From MGBC120314 sp964403785 (lineage in GTDB: Bacteria; Bacillota; Clostridia; Lachnospirales; Lachnospiraceae), in the NCBI GenBank assembly GCA_964403785.1, contig CAYOHM010000029.1, forward strand, positions 1 to 21,537: a stretch of 21,537 nt of DNA, read 5' to 3'. Each line of letters starts with the position of its first letter. Position 1 is the first letter of the stretch. The notes beneath the pieces are model-generated. The model saw only the letters and a list, made by a program, of their open reading frames with translations. It searched no databases and was not told where the DNA came from. This document shows positions 8,260-16,098 of the stretch, in pieces. The position numbers were made by a program, and so were the translations under genes.

Positions 8260-9630
8260 ATGAAATTGTTTTTTGTTTCCCTCGGATGCGATAAGAATCT
8301 TGTTGATTCTGAGATTATGATGGGACTTTTGGCAAAGAAAAATATAACATTTACTGATGATGAGAGCGAAGCCGAGATAATCATTGTTAATACCTGTTGT
8401 TTTATCGGCGATGCCAAGGAGGAAAGTGTAAACACTGTACTTGATATGGCAGAGCTTAAAACCACCGGCAGCTGCAAGGTGCTTATGGTTACAGGCTGTA
8501 TGGCACAGCGGTACAGACAGGAAATCATACAGGAGATTCCTGAGGTTGATGCAATAGTTGGAACAGCCTCCTACGATAAAATTGTCGAGGTGCTTGAAAA
8601 GGTGCTTGAGGACAAAAAAATATCGGATGCGGCTTCAGGTACATATGTCGGTGTGGAGTGCTTTGAGGATTTGAAGAGGCTTCCGGACAATACGGGAAGA
8701 AGAATTGTCACCACAGGCGGTCATTATGCATATCTTAAGATAGCTGAGGGCTGTGATAAGCGCTGTACATATTGTATTATTCCGAGCCTTCGCGGAGGAT
8801 ACAGAAGCTACAAAATGGAAGACCTTATTGAACAGGCTGTTAAGCTTGCAAATGACGGTGTGAAGGAGCTTTTGCTGGTTGCTCAGGAAACAACGCTTTA
8901 TGGCATGGATATTTACGGTGAGAAATCGCTGCATAAGCTATTAAGGGAGCTTTGCAGGATTGAAGGTATAAAGTGGATAAGGATTTTATATTGTTATCCC
9001 GAGGAAATATATGATGAGCTTATTCAGACGATAAAGGAAGAGCCTAAGATATGCCATTATCTGGATATGCCGATTCAGCACTCCAATGATGAGGTACTTA
9101 AAAGAATGGGAAGGCGTACCTGCAATAAAGAGCTGCGTGAGCGTATCGCCGGACTGCGCGCCGAGATTCCTGACATAGCGATAAGAACCTCTCTTATTGC
9201 GGGATTTCCGGGAGAAACAAAAGAGCAGCATGAGGAAATGCTGGACTTTGTTGATGAGATAGAGTTTGACAGGCTGGGTGTATTTACTTATTCACCTGAG
9301 GAGGACACTCCGGCGTTTACTTTTCCGAATCAGGTGGAGGATAAGGTAAAGGAGCAGTGGCGCGACGAGATAATGGAGCTTCAGCAGGAGGTTTCCATGG
9401 ATAAGGCATCCGAAAGAATCGGTCATACATATATGGTAATGATTGAGGGTAAGGCAGTTGATGAGGATGTTTACGTCGGAAGAACCTATATGGATGCACC
9501 GAATGTTGACGGCTATATATTTATCAACACCGACGAGGTGCTTATGACGGGTGATTTTGTTCCTGTTAAGGTTACCGGTGCGATGGAATACGATTTGATT
9601 GGAGAAATTGATTATGAATCTGCCAAATAA
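8260..9630 (+). CDS. rimO: Ribosomal protein S12 methylthiotransferase (radical SAM)
   Basis: Methylthiolates the conserved Asp of ribosomal protein S12 using two iron-sulfur clusters and SAM. The 456 residues carry all three domains: an N-terminal UPF0004/MTTase domain with cluster-binding Cys10 (SLGCDKN), Cys46 and Cys80; a radical SAM domain with Cys165, Cys169 and Cys172 in EGCDKRCTYC; and a C-terminal TRAM domain from about residue 385. RimO rather than MiaB is indicated by the opening FVSLGCDKNLVDSE and by CIIPSLRGGYRS after the cluster motif. The upstream site is GCAGGAG. Its last 17 bases overlap the pgsA start, implying coupled translation. All six cluster cysteines are present, so the enzyme should be active under anaerobic conditions. 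Confidence 0.96.
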   Translation: MKLFFVSLGCDKNLVDSEIMMGLLAKKNITFTDDESEAEIIIVNTCCFIGDAKEESVNTVLDMAELKTTGSCKVLMVTGCMAQRYRQEIIQEIPEVDAIVGTASYDKIVEVLEKVLEDKKISDAASGTYVGVECFEDLKRLPDNTGRRIVTTGGHYAYLKIAEGCDKRCTYCIIPSLRGGYRSYKMEDLIEQAVKLANDGVKELLLVAQETTLYGMDIYGEKSLHKLLRELCRIEGIKWIRILYCYPEEIYDELIQTIKEEPKICHYLDMPIQHSNDEVLKRMGRRTCNKELRERIAGLRAEIPDIAIRTSLIAGFPGETKEQHEEMLDFVDEIEFDRLGVFTYSPEEDTPAFTFPNQVEDKVKEQWRDEIMELQQEVSMDKASERIGHTYMVMIEGKAVDEDVYVGRTYMDAPNVDGYIFINTDEVLMTGDFVPVKVTGAMEYDLIGEIDYESAK

Positions 9631-10183
9631 ACTTACAATTACAAGAGTGATACTTATTGTACCTTTTGTTGTATTATTGCTTTGCTCTAATGCAGGTGCT
9701 TCGTTTTTAACACCGATTCTGGGATATGCGGATTATATTGCCTGTACAATATTTATTATTGCAAGCCTTACGGATCTTCTGGACGGCAAGATAGCCAGAA
9801 AATACAACCTTGTAACCAATTTCGGAAAGTTTATGGACCCGCTTGCGGATAAGCTTCTGGTTTGCTCGGCAATGATATGCCTTGTGGATATGGGGCGGCT
9901 GGCTTCATGGATAGTTATAATCATTATCAGCAGGGAGTTTATTATCAGCGGCTTCAGACTTGTGGCATCGGATAACGGAATTGTAATTGCTGCAAGCTAC
10001 TGGGGCAAGTTCAAGACGACCTTCCAGATGCTGATGATTATACTTCTCATACTTAATTTTGACATAGGCATTATGCCTGTGATTACAAATATCATAGTAT
10101 ATATTGCTCTTATACTTACGATAGTGTCGCTTGTGGATTATTTAGTTAAAAACTGGTCTGTTATGAAAGAGGGAGGTATGTAA
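9614..10183 (+). CDS. pgsA: CDP-diacylglycerol--glycerol-3-phosphate 3-phosphatidyltransferase
   Basis: Integral membrane enzyme making phosphatidylglycerophosphate, the committed step to phosphatidylglycerol. The CDP-alcohol phosphatidyltransferase motif is complete: Asp54, Asp57-Gly58, Ala61-Arg62, Gly71, Asp75 and Asp79, with the exact family spacing, which includes the metal-binding aspartates. Several hydrophobic helices span the protein (about 10-30, 40-55, 80-100, 125-185). I chose ATG 9614 (MNLPNKLTITRV, 189 residues) over an in-frame TTG at 9599, because GGAGA lies eight bases before the ATG and related proteins begin MNLPNKLT. The start overlaps rimO by 17 bases, and the stop at 10181-10183 abuts the next ATG with no gap, so rimO, pgsA and pncC form one translationally linked block. 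Confidence 0.94.
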   Translation: MNLPNKLTITRVILIVPFVVLLLCSNAGASFLTPILGYADYIACTIFIIASLTDLLDGKIARKYNLVTNFGKFMDPLADKLLVCSAMICLVDMGRLASWIVIIIISREFIISGFRLVASDNGIVIAASYWGKFKTTFQMLMIILLILNFDIGIMPVITNIIVYIALILTIVSLVDYLVKNWSVMKEGGM

Positions 10184-10648
10184 ATGACTTCGGAAGAAAT
10201 GCTTCTTGCACTGCTGTTAAAGAACAGATATCATATTTCGTTTGCAGAGTCCTGTACGGGAGGACTTCTCGTATCCAAGCTCGTGAGCGTCAGCGGAGCT
10301 TCGGGAGTGCTTGATGAATCATATATAACATATTCCAACAAATCCAAGCATAAGCTCTTGGGAGTTAAAAAAACAACTCTGGCGGAAAATGGCGCAGTAA
10401 GCGCTAAAACTGCCAAGGAGATGGCTAAGGGCGCAGCAAAGCGTACAGGAGCAGATATAGCTGTATCTGTTACGGGCGTTGCAGGTCCTTCGCAGGAGGA
10501 GGATAAGCCGGTAGGACTTGTATATATCGGAATTTTTTATCAGGGCAAGGCTAAAGCCTATGAGTTTAATTTTAGTGGAGACAGACAGGAAATACGTGCT
10601 CAGGCGGCGGATAAATCGGTTGAGCTTATAATTGACACGCTGAAATAA
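10184..10648 (+). CDS. pncC: CinA C-terminal domain protein, nicotinamide-nucleotide amidohydrolase
   Basis: Stand-alone version of the CinA C-terminal domain, which deamidates NMN to nicotinic acid mononucleotide and returns it to NAD synthesis. The 154-residue length is that of PncC, without the N-terminal MoaB-like domain of full CinA. The family signature ESCTGG (residues 22-27), the SGASGVLDESYITYSNKSK stretch, and SVTGVAGPSQEEDKPVGLVYIGI are all visible. The start ATG immediately follows the pgsA stop codon, with GGGAGG inside the last codons of pgsA as its ribosome site. A terminator follows 33 bp after the stop, marking the end of the long operon that starts at 3238. An alternative annotation would be competence/damage-inducible CinA; the family is certain, the physiological role less so. 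Confidence 0.92.
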   Translation: MTSEEMLLALLLKNRYHISFAESCTGGLLVSKLVSVSGASGVLDESYITYSNKSKHKLLGVKKTTLAENGAVSAKTAKEMAKGAAKRTGADIAVSVTGVAGPSQEEDKPVGLVYIGIFYQGKAKAYEFNFSGDRQEIRAQAADKSVELIIDTLK

Positions 10649-10681
10649 TAATGAAAATACCATACCATATGACAAAACAGG

Positions 10682-10717
10682 GCAGTTGGTTCACAAATGT
10701 GAATTGATTGCTTTTTT
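10682..10717 (+). terminator. Terminator closing the rimO-pgsA-pncC unit
   Basis: Arms 10682-10694 and 10699-10711 form a 13-bp stem with a 4-nt loop, followed by six T. Four of the pairs are G-U, and all four pair only in the plus-strand transcript, which supports a terminator acting on plus-strand RNA. Confidence 0.87.
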
Positions 10718-10793
10718 AATTTATATAAATTTTATATAAAATGTTTAAAATTTGTTAATTGAATTTATCATCAAAATCAATTACTATAAATAC

Positions 10794-10822
10794 AGGTACA
10801 TTTTCAGTACCTATTCTATAAT
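10794..10822 (+). promoter_or_regulatory. Putative promoter with operator-like dyad upstream of the DUF5688 gene
   Basis: A perfect TATAAT (10817-10822) lies 43 bp before the chosen start codon. In place of a recognisable -35 box there is a perfect inverted repeat, AGGTAC (10794-10799), seven bases, GTACCT (10807-10812), ending four bases before the -10. The arrangement suggests a regulated or activator-dependent promoter. The rest of 10718-10860 is very AT-rich with no gene. Confidence 0.45.
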
Positions 10823-10864
10823 CTTATTTTACCCCCACTATTATATTTAGAAAGGAAAATGCGA

Positions 10865-11767
10865 ATGAATTATAATGAATTTATGGATTATGTTTGTGAA
10901 GGAGTAAAAAAATATCTGGGAAAGGAGTATAAGGTTTCGTTAAATAAAGTCTTAAAGAACAACGGTTTGGAGCTTACAGGCATTGTTATAATGAAGGATG
11001 GCAGCAAGGCTGCTCCGACGGTTTATCTGGATGATTTTTACACGGATTATCAAGCCGGCAGGGAAGTAAACGGAATGATTGAGGAAATCGTGGATATCTA
11101 CGAAAAAAACAATTTCAAAGTGGATTTTGATTTTGACTTTTTCTCAAAATATGAAACGGTTAAGGACAGGATTTTGTATAAGTTATTAAATTATGAGGCT
11201 AACAGGAAGCTCCTTGAGGATGTTCCACATATAAAGTACATGGACCTTGCAATTGTGTACTATATTATGCTGGATAATGATACCATAGGCAAGGGTACGG
11301 TTTTGATACATAATAATCATGTAAAAATGTGGGAGGTCAGCAATGAGCAGCTTCATGAGGATGCACTCAGGAATACCCCGAGAATTTTGCCGCCTAAGTT
11401 TTTTACAATGGAAAATATTGTGGATGAGCTGTACGGTAATGAAAAAGCAAAGGACGCTCTTGCAAATGATATAGAAAGTACGGAGGGTATGTATATTCTG
11501 ACTAACTCCTGCAAGCTGTATGGCGCCTGCTGTATTTTGTATAAGGATATCCTTGGCAGGATTGCAGATAAACTTCAAAGCAGTATCTATATCATTCCAA
11601 GCTCAATTCATGAGGTTATAATCATATCACGGGAAAAATTCAAAATAGGCAGAGAGCAGATGGAGGAGATGGTAAAAAGCGTAAATAACAGTGAGGTTGA
11701 ACCGACTGATGTGCTGGGTTACCATGTGTATGAGTATAATCGTGCAAATGGTGCACTCCAAATGTAA
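10865..11767 (+). CDS. DUF5688 family protein, function unknown
   Basis: The opening (MNYNEFMDYVCEGVKKYL), then LNKVLKNNGLELTGIVI and PTVYLDDFYTDYQAG, matches the DUF5688 family as I know it, found mainly in Lachnospiraceae and related gut Clostridia and often in several copies per genome. It has no known biochemical function. There is no signal peptide, membrane helix or catalytic motif I can recognise; the protein is acidic and looks cytosolic. The ATG at 10865 is preferred over one at 10859 because AAAGGA lies eight bases from the first and only two from the second; the result is 300 residues. It stands alone between a terminator and a convergent tRNA gene whose 3' end lies three bases after its stop codon, with no terminator of its own visible. 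Confidence 0.8.
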   Translation: MNYNEFMDYVCEGVKKYLGKEYKVSLNKVLKNNGLELTGIVIMKDGSKAAPTVYLDDFYTDYQAGREVNGMIEEIVDIYEKNNFKVDFDFDFFSKYETVKDRILYKLLNYEANRKLLEDVPHIKYMDLAIVYYIMLDNDTIGKGTVLIHNNHVKMWEVSNEQLHEDALRNTPRILPPKFFTMENIVDELYGNEKAKDALANDIESTEGMYILTNSCKLYGACCILYKDILGRIADKLQSSIYIIPSSIHEVIIISREKFKIGREQMEEMVKSVNNSEVEPTDVLGYHVYEYNRANGALQM

Positions 11768-11769
11768 AA

Positions 11770-11842
11770 TGCACCTGAGAAGAATCGAACTCCCCACACC
11801 CTGGTCCGGATCCAGGTGCTCTATCCACTGAGCTACAGGTGC
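11770..11842 (-). tRNA. tRNA-Arg(CCG)
   Basis: Read on the minus strand, the 73 bases fold as a full cloverleaf: 7-bp acceptor stem (GCACCTG/CAGGTGC), GCTC/GAGC D-stem, anticodon stem CCTGG/CCAGG around the loop ATCCGGA (anticodon CCG, reading the CGG arginine codon), a 5-nt variable loop, and a T-arm with the TTCGATT loop. The discriminator is A and CCA is not encoded. The T-stem has two G-U pairs. Four T follow the 3' end, but no hairpin terminator is visible. Confidence 0.95.
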
Positions 11843-11851
11843 ATATAAGAA

Positions 11852-11880
11852 ATTTTACAATATAATTACAAAAAAATCAA
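11852..11880 (-). promoter_or_regulatory. Promoter for tRNA-Arg(CCG)
   Basis: On the minus strand TTGATT (11880-11875) and TAAAAT (11857-11852) are 17 bp apart, predicting a start about three bases before the mature tRNA 5' end at 11842, a typical short tRNA leader. Confidence 0.7.
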
Positions 11881-11888
11881 ATTAAATA

Positions 11889-11916
11889 TTGCATACAGGG
11901 TACACTTTTTGATAAT
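11889..11916 (+). promoter_or_regulatory. Weak candidate promoter for rluF-ligA
   Basis: TTGCAT (11889-11894) and GATAAT (11911-11916) are 16 bp apart, about 40 bp before the rluF start. The -35 match is poor, and the call rests mainly on the need for a promoter between the divergent tRNA and rluF. Confidence 0.35.
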
Positions 11917-11953
11917 CTTATATAGGATTTTATGTAATTTAGGAGTTGTTTTT

Positions 11954-12652
11954 ATGGAGGTTAGGATAAATAAGTTTTTGAGTGAAGCGGGTGTCTGCTC
12001 CAGACGAGCTGCGGACGAGCTGGTCTTATCCGGCAGGGTAACGATAGACGGGAAAAAAGCAGTGATGGGCAGTAAAGTAAACGAGGCTCAGGAAGTATGC
12101 GTGGACGGAAGGAAGGTTTTCGCAGCGGATAAAAAGGTAGTGCTCGCATTTAATAAGCCTGTTGGCATTGTATGCACAGCCGCACCGGACGAAAAAAACA
12201 ACGTGATAGATTATATCGGCTATGATAGGAGAATATTTCCGATTGGCAGGCTCGACAAGGCTTCTGAGGGACTTCTTCTGCTAACCAATGACGGCGAACT
12301 TATGAATTCCGTACTAAAGGCAGCCAATGGGCACGAAAAGGAATATATAGTTACCGTTGATAGGGAAATTACACAGAATTTTATAAAAGGTATGTCAAAG
12401 GGTGTGCCCATACTTGACCGTATGACAAATCCCTGTCCGGTTGAAAAGCTTGGCGCTTATAAATTCAGGATAATACTCACGCAGGGACTTAACCGCCAGA
12501 TAAGACGTATGTGTGAATATTTCGGATATGAGGTTGTAAAATTAAAGCGCATACGTATTATGAACATAGAGCTCGGAGATTTAAGAATGGGTCAGTACCG
12601 CGAAATTTGCGGTGCGGAACTGGAAGAATTGTATAAAGGATTGAGAGGTTAG
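11954..12652 (+). CDS. rluF: Pseudouridine synthase of the RsuA/RluB/RluE/RluF family, RluF-like
   Basis: Isomerises a uridine in 23S rRNA (in E. coli RluF acts on U2604, with tRNA-Tyr as a second target). An N-terminal S4 RNA-binding domain (VRINKFLSEAGVCSRRAADEL, residues 3-23) is followed by the catalytic domain with Asp101 in GRLDKASEGLLLLTNDGEL, and by GLNRQIRRMCEYFGYEV near residue 180. The segment EKEYIVTVDREITQNFIKGM and the GVPIL that follows favour RluF over RsuA or RluB; the family is certain, the exact target less so. The start at 11954 is chosen over an ATG at 11909 because AGGAG lies eight bases upstream of it and the protein then begins at the S4 domain, giving 232 residues. 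ligA starts four bases after the stop, so the two are co-transcribed. Confidence 0.88.
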   Translation: MEVRINKFLSEAGVCSRRAADELVLSGRVTIDGKKAVMGSKVNEAQEVCVDGRKVFAADKKVVLAFNKPVGIVCTAAPDEKNNVIDYIGYDRRIFPIGRLDKASEGLLLLTNDGELMNSVLKAANGHEKEYIVTVDREITQNFIKGMSKGVPILDRMTNPCPVEKLGAYKFRIILTQGLNRQIRRMCEYFGYEVVKLKRIRIMNIELGDLRMGQYREICGAELEELYKGLRG

Positions 12653-12656
12653 TGGG

Positions 12657-14618
12657 ATGGCAGATAGCATATCACGGATTAAAGAACTTGTTGCACTTTT
12701 AAATGAGGCAGGCAGAGCGTATTATTCAGAAGAAAATGAAATAATGACAAATTTGGAATATGACAGGCTTTATGATGAGCTTTGCAAATTGGAGAAGGAA
12801 ACAGGCTTTGTTATGTCCGTAAGTCCTACACAGAATGTAGGCTATGAAGTGCTTAGCGAGCTCCCTAAGGAAAGACACCCGCAGCCAATGTTAAGTCTTG
12901 ATAAGACCAAGGATGTGCAGGTGTTAAAGGCGTGGCTCAAGGGGCATGAAGCGCTTCTTTCGTGGAAACTGGACGGACTTACCATTGTGCTTACCTATGA
13001 GAATGGACAGCTTTTTAAGGCTGTTACAAGAGGAAATGGCGAGGTGGGCGAGGTTATTACCAACAATGCCCGCGTGTTTGCCAATGTGCCTCTTACAATT
13101 CCATATACGGGCAGACTTGTGCTGCGTGGTGAGGCCGTAATCACATATGAGGATTTTAACAGGATTAATGATGCCATAGCTGACGAGAGCCAGAAGTACA
13201 AGAACCCTCGTAATCTGTGCAGTGGTTCGGTAAGACAGCTTAATAATGAGATAACGGCTCAGAGAAATGTTAATTTCTTTGCATTTGCCCTGGTAATGGC
13301 TGATGGCGTGGATTTTAACAATTCCAGAAGCTGCCAGTTTGAGTGGCTTAAAGAGCAGGGCTTTACGGTAGTTGAATACAGGCTGGTGGATGAAAGTAAT
13401 ATTGAAGATACGGTGCAGTGGTTTTCAAATAAGATTACAGGCAATGCCTTTCCTTCGGACGGGCTTGTAATTACCTATGAGGATATAGCTTATGGTTTAA
13501 GTCTTGGAAGAACCGCTAAATTCCCGCGTAATTCCTTTGCTTTTAAATGGAAGGACGAGCTCTGTGAAACGGTGCTTAAGGAAATAGAGTGGAGTCCGTC
13601 GCGAACCGGTCTTATAAATCCTGTTGCAGTATTTGAACCTGTTGAATTGGAGGGAACCACAGTAAGCAGAGCGAGTGTTCATAACATAAGTATTGTAGAG
13701 GAGCTTGAGCTGGGAATCGGAGACCATATCACCGTATACAAGGCAAATATGATAATTCCTCAGATTTCGGAAAATCTCACGCGAAGCTCAAGGCTGGTGA
13801 TTCCGGATAAATGCCCTGTATGTGGTATGCCCACACAGGTCAGGTGTCAGAATGATGTTAAGGCCCTGTATTGTAATAATGAGAAATGCCAGGCAAAGCA
13901 TATAAAAGGCTTTGCACATTTTGCCACCAGGGACGCGATGAATATCGACGGACTTTCAGAGGCAACCCTTGAGAAATTTATTTTGCACGGATTTATCAGG
14001 GAGTTTAGTGATATTTTCCATTTAGACAGATATAGACAGGAGATTATTGAAATGGAGGGCTTTGGTGAAAAGTCATACCAAAATCTCATTGAATCGGTGG
14101 AAAATGCCAGAAAAGTGACCCTGCCAAAGCTTATATATTCACTGGGTATCGCAAATATAGGTCTTTCAAATGCAAAGCTCATATGCAGGCACTATAATAA
14201 TGATATGGACGCAATATTAAACGCTTCTGTTGACGAGCTTACGGCGATAGAAGGCATCGGTGAGGTCATAGGGCAAAGCCTGGTTGATTATTTCAGGGAT
14301 TCGGATAATCTCAAGAATTTTAAGGATTTGCTTGGTGAGCTTGTAATTGAGAATGAAGCAGAAAATGGCTCCGAACAGCCTCTTGCAGGCAAAACCTTTG
14401 TAATAACGGGTTCTGTTGAGCACTTTGCCAACAGAAATGAGCTTAAGGATAAAATCGAGAGTCTGGGAGGCAAAACCACGGGTTCTGTAACCGGAAAAAC
14501 AGATTATCTCATAAATAATGATGTTGAATCACAGTCCTCAAAGAATAAAAAAGCAAAGGAGCTTGGCGTTCAGATAATATCCGAGGAGGATTTTATGAGA
14601 ATGACAGGGCAGCTTTGA
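12657..14618 (+). CDS. ligA: NAD-dependent DNA ligase
   Basis: Seals nicks between Okazaki fragments and in repair, using NAD as adenylate donor. The domain order is complete: N-terminal Ia domain (YYSEENEIMTNLEYDRLYDEL, residues about 22-42), adenylation domain with catalytic Lys104 in WKLDGLT, an OB-fold part, a four-cysteine zinc site starting at Cys386 (CPVC ... CNNEKC), a helix-hairpin-helix region around 440-550 with GFGEKSY and GIGEVIG, and a C-terminal BRCT domain (about 576-653). The 653 residues are slightly short of the usual 670. Around the nucleophile it reads SWKLDGLTI rather than the common KLDGLA, so it belongs to a somewhat divergent LigA branch. The start ATG is four bases behind rluF. 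The stop codon lies inside the -35 box of the cheY promoter. Confidence 0.95.
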   Translation: MADSISRIKELVALLNEAGRAYYSEENEIMTNLEYDRLYDELCKLEKETGFVMSVSPTQNVGYEVLSELPKERHPQPMLSLDKTKDVQVLKAWLKGHEALLSWKLDGLTIVLTYENGQLFKAVTRGNGEVGEVITNNARVFANVPLTIPYTGRLVLRGEAVITYEDFNRINDAIADESQKYKNPRNLCSGSVRQLNNEITAQRNVNFFAFALVMADGVDFNNSRSCQFEWLKEQGFTVVEYRLVDESNIEDTVQWFSNKITGNAFPSDGLVITYEDIAYGLSLGRTAKFPRNSFAFKWKDELCETVLKEIEWSPSRTGLINPVAVFEPVELEGTTVSRASVHNISIVEELELGIGDHITVYKANMIIPQISENLTRSSRLVIPDKCPVCGMPTQVRCQNDVKALYCNNEKCQAKHIKGFAHFATRDAMNIDGLSEATLEKFILHGFIREFSDIFHLDRYRQEIIEMEGFGEKSYQNLIESVENARKVTLPKLIYSLGIANIGLSNAKLICRHYNNDMDAILNASVDELTAIEGIGEVIGQSLVDYFRDSDNLKNFKDLLGELVIENEAENGSEQPLAGKTFVITGSVEHFANRNELKDKIESLGGKTTGSVTGKTDYLINNDVESQSSKNKKAKELGVQIISEEDFMRMTGQL

Positions 14619-14643
14619 CAATTAAACAGATATATGATATTAT
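14615..14643 (+). promoter_or_regulatory. Strong promoter for the cheY-like gene
   Basis: A perfect TTGACA (14615-14620) is followed after 17 bp by TATTAT (14638-14643), which is preceded by TGA to give an extended -10. The -35 box contains the ligA stop codon. This is the best-matching promoter in the window; it does not resemble a flagellar sigma-D promoter. Confidence 0.88.
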
Positions 14644-14708
14644 ATGTTAAATTATTTTTTTAAGAGAAGCGTTATAACGGATTTTGTTTTCGCTGGGGGA
14701 GAGCAGTT

Positions 14709-15077
14709 ATGGAAAAGAAAGTACTTGTTTGTGATGATGCAGCTTTTATGAGAATATCAATTAAGAAGATGCTTGAGCCGTATGGCTACACGGTCTACGA
14801 ATCTGAAAACGGTGAGGATTGTATCGAAAAGTATGGCAGGCTTTTGCCGGATCTTGTTCTTATGGATATAACTATGCCGTATATGAGTGGACTGGATTCG
14901 CTTAAAGCAATAAGGGCGAAGTATCCTAAGGCAAAGGTCATTATGTGTACGGCGATGGGACAGCAGGATAAGGTTTGTGAGGCAATTATGAGTGGAGCAG
15001 AAAGCTTTATTGTTAAGCCGATTGACGAACAAAGACTTGTCGAAGCCGTTGCCAAGTCCATTGGAATGCCTGAATAA
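14709..15077 (+). CDS. Single-domain response regulator, CheY-like
   Basis: Receiver domain only (122 residues), the size of CheY. The phosphorylation site is complete: acidic pair Asp9-Asp10, phospho-acceptor Asp53 in LVLMDITMP, switch Thr81 in VIMCTAMG and Lys103 in FIVKPID. There is no output domain, so signalling must be by protein-protein contact. The sequence around Asp53 and the GQQDKVCEAIMSGA helix resemble CheY of Gram-positive bacteria, which controls the flagellar motor, but no chemotaxis or flagellar gene is nearby, so a different partner is possible and I leave the gene symbol open. It has its own strong promoter and a GGGGGAG site before the ATG, and is closed by a terminator shared with the convergent metA, so it is monocistronic. 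Confidence 0.88.
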   Translation: MEKKVLVCDDAAFMRISIKKMLEPYGYTVYESENGEDCIEKYGRLLPDLVLMDITMPYMSGLDSLKAIRAKYPKAKVIMCTAMGQQDKVCEAIMSGAESFIVKPIDEQRLVEAVAKSIGMPE

Positions 15078-15098
15078 GTTATATTATAATTTTATAAG

Positions 15099-15132
15099 AA
15101 AGTCCCGACTACGCTTGGCGTGTCGGGACTTT
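15099..15132. terminator. Bidirectional terminator between cheY-like gene and metA
   Basis: Arms 15099-15109 and 15122-15132 pair perfectly over 11 bp (AAAGTCCCGAC and its complement), with an inner ACGC/GCGT extension. A-rich on the left and T-rich on the right, it suits termination from both sides; it ends ten bases before the metA stop codon. Confidence 0.9.
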
Positions 15133-15141
15133 TTAAAATGT

Positions 15142-16062
15142 TTAATTATCCATTTCATCAAGATTATATGGTGTAATCTGGTATACATAGTAGTTAAGCC
15201 AGTTTGTATAGAGGTTATTGGCATGGCTGCGCCAGCTAAGTATGGGTCTGCGGTTTGAGTCATCCTCAGGATAGTAATTCTTTGGCAGCTCAATATCAAG
15301 TCCCTTTCCCTTATCACGCTTATATTCCTGGTCAAGGGTGATTCTGTCATATTCGGGATGTCCCATCACAAATATCTGCTTTCCGTCATTTGCCATTACT
15401 ATAAAAACGCCCACCTCCTCGGACTCGGCAAGCACCATAAGCTCAGGATGCTTTAGTATATCCTCTCTTGACACCGTGGTGTGGCGTGAGTGCGGTGCAA
15501 GAAAATAATCGTCAAAGCCTCTCACAAGAGGCACTTTTTTATTTAAAACCTTATGCTCAAATATTCCGAAGGCTTTTTTAGGAAGAAGCTCTTTCTTGAT
15601 TCCGTAATGATAATAAAGACCTGCCTGAGCTCCCCAGCAAATATGCAGAGTTGAGCTGATATGTGTCTTTGTCCATTCCATAATTTCTGTAAGCTCGCCC
15701 CAGTAGTTGACCTCCTCATATTCCATCTGCTCAACCGGAGCTCCCGTGATTATCATACCATCATAATTGTAATCCTTGATGTCATCAAATACGCAGTAAA
15801 ATTTATTAAGATGGGAAGCCGCCGTGTTCTTGGAGGTATGAGTGGCAAGCTGCAAAAAGGTAACATCAATCTGCAGCGGAGTATTTGAAAGGGCACGCAG
15901 AAGCTGCAGCTCAGTATCCTCCTTAAGCGGCATCAAATTTAATATAATAATCTGAAGAGGACGGATATCCTGTGTTGTAGCACGAAGCTCGTCCATAACG
16001 AATATATTTTCCTCTTCCAGAATAGATCTTGCCGGTAAATCACTTGGTATTTTAATTGGCAT
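15142..16062 (-). CDS. metAA: Homoserine O-acetyltransferase, MetA family
   Basis: Activates the hydroxyl of homoserine as the first committed step of methionine synthesis; cytosolic. The 306 residues are typical of the MetA fold (class I glutamine amidotransferase-like). Catalytic Cys142 lies in HICWGAQAGLYYHYG and the His235/Glu237 pair in FVMGHPEYDR. Position 111, in TGAPVEQMEYEEV, is Glu; in this family Glu111 is associated with acetyl-CoA use and Gly111 with succinyl-CoA, so acetyl-homoserine is the predicted product even though many databases label such proteins succinyltransferases. GAGGG lies upstream of the ATG on the minus strand. It is monocistronic, convergent with the cheY-like gene and divergent from the AP2 protein gene. 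Its probable leader contains a long palindrome followed by six T. No SAM riboswitch or T-box motif was recognised. Confidence 0.95.
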   Translation of the reverse strand: MPIKIPSDLPARSILEEENIFVMDELRATTQDIRPLQIIILNLMPLKEDTELQLLRALSNTPLQIDVTFLQLATHTSKNTAASHLNKFYCVFDDIKDYNYDGMIITGAPVEQMEYEEVNYWGELTEIMEWTKTHISSTLHICWGAQAGLYYHYGIKKELLPKKAFGIFEHKVLNKKVPLVRGFDDYFLAPHSRHTTVSREDILKHPELMVLAESEEVGVFIVMANDGKQIFVMGHPEYDRITLDQEYKRDKGKGLDIELPKNYYPEDDSNRRPILSWRSHANNLYTNWLNYYVYQITPYNLDEMDN

Positions 16063-16098
16063 AAATATCCCTCACTTTCAACAGCATCAATTAAAAAA

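Noticed and set aside
9599..9613. TTG at 9599 as the pgsA start
   Set aside because: The ATG at 9614 has a well-spaced GGAGA and matches the family N-terminus.
11770..11842. tRNA gene considered as attachment site of an integrated element
   Set aside because: No integrase gene and no second copy of the tRNA 3' end are present in the window.
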